DNA of 64,000 nt, from assembly GCA_016717305.1 (NCBI GenBank), contig JADKFY010000027.1, positions 11,408 through 75,407 of the forward strand, in the 5' to 3' direction. Made by a program: the position numbers and the translations under genes. Below the pieces are notes generated by a model. It had not been told where the DNA came from, ran no database searches, and was given only the letters and a program-made list of their open reading frames with translations. This document shows, one piece after another, positions 36,841 to 45,520 of the stretch. The DNA comes from Flavobacteriales bacterium (GTDB lineage Bacteria; Bacteroidota; Bacteroidia; Flavobacteriales_F; PHOS-HE28). Each line of letters opens with the position of its first letter. Positions within the stretch are counted from its first letter, which is position 1.

Positions 36841-38145
36841 TCAACAGACCGCGGGTTGTGAGCGGGCCCGCTTCGACCAGAATTCCCAGCCCATGAAGAT
36901 CGCGAGCACACAGTACTCGATCACCAACCACCAATAAGGTTGCGTGAAGGGTTCGCTTGCATAGGTGAGATAGGTGGGCACGATCAGGAGCGACCACAAA
37001 ACCGGCCAACGCCAACCCGTGAGCGGTGCGAAAGCGACCAATGGCAACATGTACCAAGGATGTACAGCCTGCGCGCCAATGAGGTAGATGGCGAGTAGCC
37101 AAAGCATGGCTTCCGGCCAATTTGTGTGTTCGGTCTTCAATAAGAACAAGGAGTATGCGCCTAGTCCAATAAGAGTGAGCGCGGAGAGCAGCCCCGTTCC
37201 TTTGACCACATCATCGCCGAACAGCCAACGAAGGCCTTCGAATAGTGGCCCGTTGAATTCCAAGTAGCGCACGTAGAGGGCCAAACTGCTGGAGAAATGA
37301 GGAAGCATTTCGGTTGTGTACAGTGGGATCCAGGAGACAATGAAGAGCCCGAGCACCAGCCCGATGAAACGCACACTTTGTTTGATGCCCAGTTGCGAAG
37401 GGATCCACGCGAGGAAGAACAGCGGCCACAGTTTCGCTGCGGCACCAATGGCCAAGAACACGGCGGATGCATTCAATAGTTGCCTGCGGAAATAGAGGAT
37501 CGCGGCGAGCGTGGGTGCGATCATCAGCGCTTCGGTATGGATGTTCACCGTGAACTCCATAAGCACCAGCGGGTTCAACGCGTACAGTGCGACCAATTGC
37601 GTACGGCGCGTGTTGGCCGCCAATAGCATGCCCAATAGGAGGATGGCAACAAGATCGAAGGCGACCATGATCACGCGCAATGCCAACGTGGAACGCCACA
37701 GATCTCCACCACCTACCCACGCGGAAATGGCGAATACAGCTTGTGCCACCGGAGGGTACACGGAATAGAACCGAGGTGAATTGAGTTTTGAAAAGTGCGC
37801 TGGTGTGAAGATCTGCGGATCGGAGACGACAAGTTCTTCCGGTATATGGGCAAATGGCGATGCGCCTTGTACGGAACAAAGCCCGTCCCAGATGTAGCGG
37901 TAGTGATCATCGGTCCAAGTGACCTGCGCGAAGAGCAAGGCAATGCGAAGCCCGATCGCGAGCGTAAGCAAATGGGACCACGAGATCGAGCCGTTCCGTA
38001 CAATGAAGAGATACGCCACGAACGCCACAGTGAAGGCGATGATCAATTCACGGAAATCAGCGCGGGTAGGGCCATATGCGAGGTGAACGACACACGCGAC
38101 CAAGGTGCAGATCGCAGCAATGATCAATGCGCGGGAACGAAGCAT
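36841..38145 (-). CDS. GT-C type membrane glycosyltransferase (mannosyltransferase-like)
   Basis: A 434-residue integral membrane protein with ten or more helices. The first extracytoplasmic loop has W-T-D-D-H-Y-R-Y-I-W-D-G, the acidic loop signature of polyprenyl-phosphate-sugar-dependent glycosyltransferases (PIG-M/GT87-like), and V-Y-P-P-V-A-Q-A follows. It probably transfers a sugar from a lipid carrier outside the cytoplasm. The gene directly abuts the GT2 gene (stop and start at 38146/38145), so it is the last gene of a five-gene block. Confidence 0.85.
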   Translation of the reverse strand: MLRSRALIIAAICTLVACVVHLAYGPTRADFRELIIAFTVAFVAYLFIVRNGSISWSHLLTLAIGLRIALLFAQVTWTDDHYRYIWDGLCSVQGASPFAHIPEELVVSDPQIFTPAHFSKLNSPRFYSVYPPVAQAVFAISAWVGGGDLWRSTLALRVIMVAFDLVAILLLGMLLAANTRRTQLVALYALNPLVLMEFTVNIHTEALMIAPTLAAILYFRRQLLNASAVFLAIGAAAKLWPLFFLAWIPSQLGIKQSVRFIGLVLGLFIVSWIPLYTTEMLPHFSSSLALYVRYLEFNGPLFEGLRWLFGDDVVKGTGLLSALTLIGLGAYSLFLLKTEHTNWPEAMLWLLAIYLIGAQAVHPWYMLPLVAFAPLTGWRWPVLWSLLIVPTYLTYASEPFTQPYWWLVIEYCVLAIFMGWEFWSKRARSQPAVC

Positions 38146-39618
38146 TCAAGCAGTGCGCAACGAATGGGCCACGCTGTAGTAGAATACTAAACCAAAACCG
38201 AATGCGAGCATGATGTGGTAAGGGAGCAACCCAAGATCACCGACACGTAGACCGATCACGATCCCCCACACGGCATAGGCAGCAATAGCGCCTTCAAGCA
38301 AAGTAATGGGTGAGATCACACTTTTCCAATAGGCATCGCGGGCGATCGGTCGGTTGCCTGCCGAAGTACCCAGTTTCGGGGTGCGCAGGAAGGGGGTCCG
38401 GTAGCCGATGTACCCTTCCAGGACAGCCACGGCATTGTGCAGTGAAAGGCCCATGCTTACGGAGAGAAAGACAGGAAAGGTCCAAAAGAATCGAAGTGCG
38501 CCACGCCAGCCTTTCAACCGTTCACGATGGGCGGTCCAGTAGAATACGATCAGTACGAGCAGGGCAAAAGTGAACACCACGGCAATGTTGAAGAGGATGC
38601 GGAATTCGGGATGCGTTTGTTTCACGAGCAACAAGGGAACGCTAAGCAGCGCCGTACCAAGGATGCTGACGAAAACCGTGCTGTTCATCAAGTGGAATGC
38701 TGCGTGGACCTTGGTCGAAAAAGGGACCGATCTACTGCGTAGGACACTCGGCAAGTTCTTCACCACACACTCCGCAGCACCCTTGTTCCATCGGTATTGC
38801 TGTGTTTTCAACGCGTTCATGGCCGCTGGTAACTCGGCAGGTGATGCAATGTCCTCCACGTAATGGAAGTGCCAACCTTTCAGCTGTGCGCGATAGCTCA
38901 AGTCCAAGTCTTACGTTAGCGTGTCCGATCGCCAACCACCTGAATCCGTAATGCATGTCCTGCGCCATACGCCCGCCGTACCGTTGAAGTTGATGAAGTG
39001 CCCAAGTCCGTTGCGGCCAACCTGCTCAACAGTAAAGTGTGCATCCAATCCGAATGCCTGCAATTCGGTCAGCAGATTATCCCCACGGTTCAAATGGGCC
39101 CAACGCGTTTGCACCATGCCCATCTTGGGATCATTGAACCATGGGACAACTTTTTCCAGAAGATCTTTTGGCGGCATGAAGTCCGCATCGAACACTGCGA
39201 TCAATTCTCCCTTTGCCAGTTCGGTGCCATAGGCCAGTGCACCCGCTTTGAAGCCACTACGGTCCGGCCTTCGGACATGGACGATGTCAAGTCCTTGGCC
39301 TTTCCAATAGTTCACTCGCCCTTCGGCAAGTTCGACCGTTCCGTCGGTGCTATCGTCCAATACTTGCACTTCGAAACGATCCCTGGGCCATTCCATGCGC
39401 GCTACTTGATCGATCAACCGCTCCACCACATGCCGCTCGTTGAACACGGGGAGTTGAACCGTCACGATGGGCCGCTGTCCCGCAGGCATTTGCGGTACCG
39501 GAATTTTGTTCCGGGACTGTTTACGGTACGCGAGGGCCAGCTGCAACTGCACGAAACTGAAGAGCAGGATGAAGCTCAACAGAAGACCATAGATGATCAG
39601 GATGGAGAGAGCCATCAA
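38146..39618 (-). pseudogene. Cellulose-synthase-like GT2 glycosyltransferase with an in-frame stop in the TED motif
   Basis: A 490-codon processive-type GT2 enzyme with N-terminal and C-terminal membrane helices. The nucleotide-sugar motifs L-D-D-S-T-D-G-T and D-A-D-F and the acceptor motif Q-Q-Y-R-W are intact, but the third motif, usually T-E-D, reads T-stop-D: the codon at 38911-38913 is TAA where GAA is expected, followed in frame by D-L-D-L-S-Y-R. The glutamate or aspartate of this motif is the catalytic base in the family. As sequenced the protein ends after 235 residues; a restart at TTG 38907 would lack the catalytic half. One base change would restore the gene. Confidence 0.88.
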
Positions 39619-40313
39619 CGGTATTTGAAAATGGTGGTGATGATCTTATAGCCCGCTAGCACCGAGCACTTTACGGGAACGCGGATCTTGGAGAAGCCGA
39701 TCCGTTTCCGATAGTCCACCGGCACTTCAATGATGCGGAGGTGTTGTTTCGCGGCCTTCAGTTGCATCTCCACCGTCCAGCCGAAGGTACGGTCCTGCAT
39801 GTGCATGTCCTGGAGCGCTTGCCAACGGATCGCACGGAAAGGGCCTAGGTCGGTGTACTTCACACCGTAAAATAGATGCAGCATTCGCGTGGCCAACCAA
39901 TTGCCGAAGATCTGCTGTGGCATCATGCTGCCTTCATCGCGCTGGCCCAATGCGCGCGAGCCGATCACGAAGTCCGCTTGGTCATTGATGATCGGTGCGA
40001 CCACTTCGGTCATTTGTTGAGGACGGTCGCTGTGGTCCGCATCTATGAACACCACGATGTCCGGCGGTGGCGTATGGGCGGCAACTGTCGCGATCCCTTT
40101 CAGACAGGCATTGCCGTAGCCTCGCAACGGTTGGTCCACCACAATGGCACCGGCCGCAACCGCTTGTTCACTGGTGCGATCACTGCTCGCATTGTTCACG
40201 ACGATGATGTGGCGCACCAACTCCTTCGGTATGTCCTTCACCACCAGGCCCACCGCTTCTTCTTCGTTGAATGCCGGGATGATCACGTCGATGAGCAGTT
40301 GGGGTGGGGCCAT
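39615..40313 (-). CDS. GT2 glycosyltransferase, dolichol-phosphate mannose synthase-like
   Basis: A 232-residue GT-A enzyme without the long membrane tail of larger relatives. It has I-P-A-F-N-E-E-E-A-V-G at the start, V-V-N-N-A-S-S-D-R-T, and the metal-binding D-A-D-H-S-D at about residues 93-98, followed by G-S-R-A. Such enzymes load a sugar onto a polyprenyl phosphate in the cytoplasm, the donor for the GT-C enzyme encoded two genes downstream. It overlaps the next GT2 gene by four bases (ATGA). Confidence 0.92.
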   Translation of the reverse strand: MAPPQLLIDVIIPAFNEEEAVGLVVKDIPKELVRHIIVVNNASSDRTSEQAVAAGAIVVDQPLRGYGNACLKGIATVAAHTPPPDIVVFIDADHSDRPQQMTEVVAPIINDQADFVIGSRALGQRDEGSMMPQQIFGNWLATRMLHLFYGVKYTDLGPFRAIRWQALQDMHMQDRTFGWTVEMQLKAAKQHLRIIEVPVDYRKRIGFSKIRVPVKCSVLAGYKIITTIFKYR

Positions 40314-40346
40314 TGTAAAAGTGAACAGGCGATTATTGTCCTACGG

Positions 40347-41933
40347 TCAACGCAAAGTTGCCCCGGTCTTTCCGATCGCGATCGGGTCACTGCTGACACG
40401 GTCTTGCACTTTGCCTCCCGCAGAACTGCGGGACTCCAACTTCAATACACCACGCGGACAAACCGCCGCACAGATCCCGCAACCCACACAACTGGAACGC
40501 ACGATGTTCTCGCCGCGCTGGGCGTAGCTGCGCACATCGATCCCCATTTCGCAATAGGTGCTGCAATTGCCGCAACTGATGCATTGCCCACCGTTCGTTG
40601 TGATCCGGAAACGCGAGAAGAAGCGTTGTTGCATACCGAGTATCGCAGCCATGGGACAACCAAAGCGGCACCACACACGGGAACCCATCAAGGGGTAGAA
40701 GCCCACACCGATCACGCCACTGAAGATCGCGCCAATGAAGAAACCGTACCACTTGCGCAGCGGATAGCTTTCAACGAAGAACACATCGCCCCGGCCGGTG
40801 ATGTAGGCGTGGACCGTTAAGCCGATGATCGCCACTAATAAACCCAATGCCAAGAAACGGATCGTGTTGTTCACCTCCTTCACCATCCCCGGCCTTACGA
40901 GCACTACCGTTGCCACTGAACCCAACGCCAGTCCGATAATTCCTAGGAGCATGCCCCGTGTTACCCAGAAGCCTTTGGCACTATCACCGAGGTAGCTGTA
41001 GACCAAGGCGACGGTCATCACCACAGCGAAAACGAGCACGGTGTGGATGATCCAGCGTTCCATCTTCCACGCTTTTGTGCTCTTGTCGCTCAGCTGTCGG
41101 AAGGGGTCGCCTGCGGTTTCGGCCAATCCACCGCAACCGCATACCCACGAGCAATACCAACGCTTTCCGTAGAAGTAGGTGAGGATCGGCGAGATGACGA
41201 AGATCATGGCCACGCCGAACAGGAGCATGAACAAGCCGAAGCCTCCAGCATCGATCAGACCTTTCACGTTCCATTCATCGAAGAAGGAATAGTTCAACGG
41301 CCACATGTTCTTGAAGTCGTTGTACGGCAGGCTGAGCCGCGCCAACAACTCCGGCAACAGAAATGCGAAACCGAGCTGGAAGAACATCACCGAAATGGTG
41401 CGCACGATCTGGTATTTGTTGTTTCGGTATTTGAGGATGAATTTGTAGCCCATCGCCAGGATCGAGACCGTGTAGAGCGTACCATACATGAACCACTGAG
41501 AGGCAGGTCCACCGTGCAGCAATTGCGCTAACGGATCGAACAACGCGATAAGGCCCTTGTTCTGTTCACCTTCCGCAGCTTGCCCCAAGTATTCCGGATA
41601 GAAGTAGAGGAGGATGTAGAGACCAGTAAGCAGGATCCCGACCACCCAAGCTGCTATTCCGCGTGTTGTTAGACCGCTGTGCCATACGCCGTTGTTCTTG
41701 ATCCCTGCAGGCTTGTTCGCGTACGAATGATGTGCATACCACAACGTGCCTGCAACGATGGCCGAAAGGGACAGGGCCAACCAGATCGCAGGTTGCGGAA
41801 TGGTGCTGAACGGCAGGCTCACGATCAAGCCCAACACACCAAGCGAGGCCAAGGTGAGAGCACCTTTTTGCACACCGTCCAATACGCCGCTGTGCTGGTC
41901 GGCAATGGAAAGACTGTGGTCCGTTTTGCTCAT
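40347..41933 (-). CDS. Polyferredoxin-type membrane protein (NosR/NapH/RdxA-like)
   Basis: A 528-residue membrane protein with several helices. The membrane part includes the paired motif C-S-W-V-C-G-C-G and C-R-F-G-C-P-M, and near the C-terminus two [4Fe-4S] ferredoxin sites C-I-S-C-G-N-C-S-T-Y-C and C-V-G-C-G-I-C-A-A-V-C-P. This is the NapH/NosR type of electron-transfer protein. It overlaps the FAD oxidoreductase gene by four bases, so the pair may form a membrane electron chain from NAD(P)H. The final electron acceptor is not evident. Confidence 0.9.
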   Translation of the reverse strand: MSKTDHSLSIADQHSGVLDGVQKGALTLASLGVLGLIVSLPFSTIPQPAIWLALSLSAIVAGTLWYAHHSYANKPAGIKNNGVWHSGLTTRGIAAWVVGILLTGLYILLYFYPEYLGQAAEGEQNKGLIALFDPLAQLLHGGPASQWFMYGTLYTVSILAMGYKFILKYRNNKYQIVRTISVMFFQLGFAFLLPELLARLSLPYNDFKNMWPLNYSFFDEWNVKGLIDAGGFGLFMLLFGVAMIFVISPILTYFYGKRWYCSWVCGCGGLAETAGDPFRQLSDKSTKAWKMERWIIHTVLVFAVVMTVALVYSYLGDSAKGFWVTRGMLLGIIGLALGSVATVVLVRPGMVKEVNNTIRFLALGLLVAIIGLTVHAYITGRGDVFFVESYPLRKWYGFFIGAIFSGVIGVGFYPLMGSRVWCRFGCPMAAILGMQQRFFSRFRITTNGGQCISCGNCSTYCEMGIDVRSYAQRGENIVRSSCVGCGICAAVCPRGVLKLESRSSAGGKVQDRVSSDPIAIGKTGATLR

Positions 41934-43225
41934 GCGGTCACGGTTTTGGCTTGCTTAAAGGACATGCGGATGAGCGGTTCCATCTTTTCGTAGAATTCCG
42001 GATCGAAGGCCGCTTCTTCCAAATGGGCTACCACGTGGTCCACCGTGGCTTTGGCTTCCAACCAACGATCGAAGACCTCATGGCGCAACCGAAGACCAAT
42101 GCTGTTCACGCCATGCAAAACGCGGCTCTTTTGGTCCCAGACCAGATGGAGCGCCACTTTTCCATTGGTGTGTTCCCAGTAATGACCTTCCTCCCCGGGC
42201 TGCAATTCGTGGCGCACCCATCCGTAGGTCTGGTATTCCAGGTCGAAGAATTTTGCGCTGTTGAACCAGTGACCCGGCCGGTATGCGGTACGTTCGCCGG
42301 TGACCGTCTTTGCAACGGTTTCGCCCATCATTCTACCTGTGTACCAAACTTGTTCAATGTTCTTCCGTTGTAGGTCCGGATGCTCATGGAATTGCGCGCA
42401 GTCACCGATGGCGCAGATATCCGGCATATTCGTTTCCAAGAATTCATTCACCAGAACCCCTTTGTCCGTTTTGATCGCAGTGGAGTCCTTCAGCCATGCA
42501 ATGTTCGGATGCACACCTGCCGTCAAACCAACGAATTGGCACGCTATCTCTTCACCCGTTCTGGTCACAACGGCGCACACACGACCATTCGCACACGGCA
42601 GGATCTCCTTCATCTCGGTACCCATCCGCAGGACAATGCCATTTTCTATGATGTGTCGGCCGATCAGACCTGCTTCTTCATTCGGAAGAACACCGCCCCA
42701 AAATATCGTTTCCCGCACCAAGAGTGTGACCGGGATGTTCCGTGAATGCAGCATTTCCGCCATTTCCACGCCGATCAATCCGCCGCCGACGATCACAGCA
42801 CGGGTGATCCCTTTGGTATTCAGTTCCATCGCTTCCAGGTCCTGCAAACTGTAAAGCCCTTGCACACCCGGAAGGTCCTGGCCCGGCCACCCGAATTTGT
42901 TCGATGCACTTCCTGTGGCAATGATTAGTTTGTCGTAGTCGACCGTTTTGCCATCCTGCAATTTCACATGCTTCTTTTCGGCATCCACCTGTTGGACCCA
43001 CGCGTGCTTCAACTCGATCCTGTTCTTTGCCCAGAAGTGGTCCTCGTAAGGTTTGATGTCAATATGGCGCATGTGCCCCATGTACACGTACATGAGTGCG
43101 GTGCGACTGAAGAAATGTTCGCTCTCGCCACTGATCACCGTGATCCGTGCATCGCTCCGTTTGCGGATATGACGAGCCGCAGTGATGCCCGAAATACCGT
43201 TGCCGATGATCACGATATGAGGCAT
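41930..43225 (-). CDS. NAD(P)/FAD-dependent oxidoreductase
   Basis: A 431-residue pyridine nucleotide-disulfide oxidoreductase-like flavoprotein. The N-terminal FAD-binding G-N-G-I-S-G-I-T-A-A, the central NAD-binding V-I-V-G-G-G-L-I-G-V-E-M-A-E and the late I-C-A-I-G-D-C-A-Q are intact. It lacks the C-x4-C redox disulfide, so it is of the ferredoxin reductase or nitrite reductase-like class. It is the first gene of the minus-strand block with the polyferredoxin and glycosyltransferases, and is divergent from the GH113-like gene. Confidence 0.92.
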   Translation of the reverse strand: MPHIVIIGNGISGITAARHIRKRSDARITVISGESEHFFSRTALMYVYMGHMRHIDIKPYEDHFWAKNRIELKHAWVQQVDAEKKHVKLQDGKTVDYDKLIIATGSASNKFGWPGQDLPGVQGLYSLQDLEAMELNTKGITRAVIVGGGLIGVEMAEMLHSRNIPVTLLVRETIFWGGVLPNEEAGLIGRHIIENGIVLRMGTEMKEILPCANGRVCAVVTRTGEEIACQFVGLTAGVHPNIAWLKDSTAIKTDKGVLVNEFLETNMPDICAIGDCAQFHEHPDLQRKNIEQVWYTGRMMGETVAKTVTGERTAYRPGHWFNSAKFFDLEYQTYGWVRHELQPGEEGHYWEHTNGKVALHLVWDQKSRVLHGVNSIGLRLRHEVFDRWLEAKATVDHVVAHLEEAAFDPEFYEKMEPLIRMSFKQAKTVTA

Positions 43226-43285
43226 CCGATCTGCGGTGTTGCACTTTTGTTGTCCTCCATGACGTTGGTATCAGGTCGTGAAATA

Positions 43286-44320
43286 ATGATGGAACTGACA
43301 TTGCCCTTCCGCAATTTCATATTGTCGCTCATCCTGATCGTGAGCCAAGGTAGCCATGTCTTGTCCCAGCGGACCACGCCGATCCAAGGTGTTTGTTTCA
43401 GTGGACCGCCCAATGCGGTGGAAGCTGGGACCATTGGTGAAGTCCGATCGATCGGTGCCGAGTGGATCTGCTTCATCCCATATGCGTATGGACCCGCTAC
43501 CAATGGCCGGATCACTTCGGAATTGCACGGTGGCCAATGGTGGGGAGAACGGAGCGAAGGCCTTCGCACCATGATAACCATGGCCAAGAAGAAAGGCCTG
43601 AAAGTGATGCTGAAACCACATCTCTGGTTGGGTCACGGTGCCTTCACCGGTACCTACGAACCAGATCCCGACATCGGATGGGAACCCTTTGAGGAAAGTT
43701 ATGCCGACTACGTGCTCCAGTGCGCCAAACTGGCCGCCGATCTTGACGTGGAGCTGTTCTGCATCGGTACCGAATTGCAACGTTTCGTTCAAGAGCGAAC
43801 GAAGTTCTGGCAGATCCTGATCGATCGTATTGGCAACGTGTACCAGGGCCCGCTCACTTATGCGGCCAACTGGGATGAGGTCATGCATTTCCCCCTCTGG
43901 AAGCGCATGACCTACATCGGTGTGGATGGTTATTTCCCACTTTGTAGTGTGGAAGAACCAACGATGGACGAATTGAAGAATGGTTGGCTGCCCCATGTTG
44001 GACAACTCGCAGACCTGAGCAAACGGAACGACAGGCCCGTGCTGTTCACCGAACTGGGTTATTGCAGCACCACCACCTGTTCTGCGGAACCTTGGAAAGA
44101 GGACCGGAACGCGGTGCGCAGTGGATCTGCCCAAGCATTGGCGTACAAAGCATTCTTCGAAGTGTTCCATGAACAGTCATGGTACGCCGGTTGTTTCATT
44201 TGGAAATGGTTCGCAGATGGCGGGCAATGTGAAGAACGACACGGCGTCGGGTTTTCACCACAGGGGAAGGAAGCCATGGTGCCGCTGCGTGAAGCGTTCA
44301 AAGTATCAATGAGTGAATGA
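43286..44320 (+). CDS. GH113-like glycoside hydrolase (TIM barrel), secreted
   Basis: A 344-residue exported protein (signal peptide to about residue 27). The barrel carries K-V-M-L-K-P-H-L-W, the acid/base glutamate in C-I-G-T-E-L-Q (Glu163) and the nucleophile in L-F-T-E-L-G-Y (Glu256), the clan GH-A arrangement seen in GH113 beta-mannanases. Specificity is not certain. The gene is divergent from the oxidoreductase/glycosyltransferase block, which suggests work on the same or a related polysaccharide. Start at 43286 chosen because it opens the signal peptide. Confidence 0.8.
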   Translation: MMELTLPFRNFILSLILIVSQGSHVLSQRTTPIQGVCFSGPPNAVEAGTIGEVRSIGAEWICFIPYAYGPATNGRITSELHGGQWWGERSEGLRTMITMAKKKGLKVMLKPHLWLGHGAFTGTYEPDPDIGWEPFEESYADYVLQCAKLAADLDVELFCIGTELQRFVQERTKFWQILIDRIGNVYQGPLTYAANWDEVMHFPLWKRMTYIGVDGYFPLCSVEEPTMDELKNGWLPHVGQLADLSKRNDRPVLFTELGYCSTTTCSAEPWKEDRNAVRSGSAQALAYKAFFEVFHEQSWYAGCFIWKWFADGGQCEERHGVGFSPQGKEAMVPLREAFKVSMSE

Positions 44321-44418
44321 AATAGTGATCTGGTCCCGGATGCTTACCTTAGGGTGAAATGCATTGTGCAGATCGTCATGTTCCTGAACTTAGAACGACC
44401 TTGATCGTGTCAATTGGA

Positions 44419-45030
44419 ATGATGCCTCCTCTCCAGTCCATATCGATCTTGCTTTTCACCCTGCTGGGCTCGGTACTGAACGGAACCGCTCAAGAGCACC
44501 CGTTCGTTCATCGCTATCAATTGACCGAACTGTCCGGAGCGATCATCATTGAATGGGCACTTTCCGGTGGGAGTACGTGTGATGGACAAGATGTGGAGCG
44601 ATCCACCGATGGGCTCACGTTCACGCCGGTCCATCGGATCTTCGGGATCTGTGGGGATCCTACGGTGACCATCCCTTTTTCGTGGTTGGATGCTTCACCG
44701 CCTGAGTTCAGCACCGTTTACTACCGCCTGAAATTCGGTTTCGATGGATACAGCTCCGTGAAGCAGATCGTCTACGACCAATTGGAAACCAGCGAGCAAC
44801 GGTTCTTTCCATCGCCTACGTTGGGTGATGCCACTCTCTTGTTGAATGTTTCCGTCGGAGGTCAGGTGGATCTTGCGATCCATGCAATGAACGGGAGGCA
44901 AGTCATGGAGATGCGGAACCTGATCGGACCAAGGATCACGCTACAGCTGCAGGGTCTGCAAGCAGGAACCTACACCTACCGGGCGCAAAGCGGAGATAGA
45001 TCCTTTACCGGACGGTTCGTGAAGTTGTGA
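44419..45030 (+). CDS. Secreted protein with T9SS type A sorting domain
   Basis: A 203-residue exported protein. The signal peptide spans about residues 1-25; the middle has W-A-L-S-G-G-S-T-C-D-G-Q-D-V-E-R-S-T-D-G, a common Ig-like module in T9SS substrates, and the C-terminus (about 128-203: P-S-P-T-L-G-D-A, A-M-N-G-R-Q-V, L-Q-A-G-T-Y-T-Y-R) is a type A sorting domain. It is exported by the type IX system and may be fixed at the surface. No enzyme domain is seen. Confidence 0.75.
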   Translation: MMPPLQSISILLFTLLGSVLNGTAQEHPFVHRYQLTELSGAIIIEWALSGGSTCDGQDVERSTDGLTFTPVHRIFGICGDPTVTIPFSWLDASPPEFSTVYYRLKFGFDGYSSVKQIVYDQLETSEQRFFPSPTLGDATLLLNVSVGGQVDLAIHAMNGRQVMEMRNLIGPRITLQLQGLQAGTYTYRAQSGDRSFTGRFVKL

Positions 45031-45520
45031 TCAGTTGGCCTAGTATTGGAGCGAATGGATCGGTTTGCACGTGAATTATCTGTATGCGGCCACAGAGGAT
45101 CGCCTATGCATCGACCTTTAGAATTTCGGATCGAATTAAGCCAGCGGGGCGAAATAGCGAAGCGATGGGTCTTGACCGATCGTTCGTGATGAACCATGTG
45201 AGCCAAGCCCTGGAAGGGCGCAATAGTACCACCGGTCATTCCAAAGTAGGTGATCGCTTGTCAATTCAGTATTACGCCCCTTCAGGGCTTGAAGGACCAA
45301 CTATGATCTTATCGATGGGTCAAGACCCATCGCCATGCTGCTGCGCCCTTTCAGGGCTTTTCCGTTCGTCTTGTCCACGTTTAGTTGTGGCTCATCCCTT
45401 CAATTTGATCACACGCCAAGTGGGTATGCAATCCTAAATACCGGTAGATCTGGCCATTTGCCAGTTCCCAACCGAGTAAATTCGCGCTTCCCATTAATAC
45501 GAGTTGAACTGTAAGGACCT
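45031..45520. repeat. Gene-free region with palindromic dispersed repeats
   Basis: No convincing gene is present. It holds a perfect palindrome, CGATGGGTC-AA-GACCCATCG (45313-45332), a degenerate half-copy at about 45161-45181, and two copies of a short motif GCCC(C/T)TTCAGGGCTT (45275-45290 and 45344-45359). These motifs look like one dispersed Bacteroidota intergenic repeat in decay. The bshA ribosome binding site (AAGGACC) closes the region. Confidence 0.6.

Noticed and set aside
39876..40820. 314-codon plus-strand open frame
   Set aside because: Antisense to a GT2 gene and the polyferredoxin gene; His/Arg/Thr-rich shadow.
43271..44170. 299-codon minus-strand open frame across the GH113-like gene
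   Set aside because: Antisense to a gene with signal peptide and both catalytic glutamates; no domain seen.
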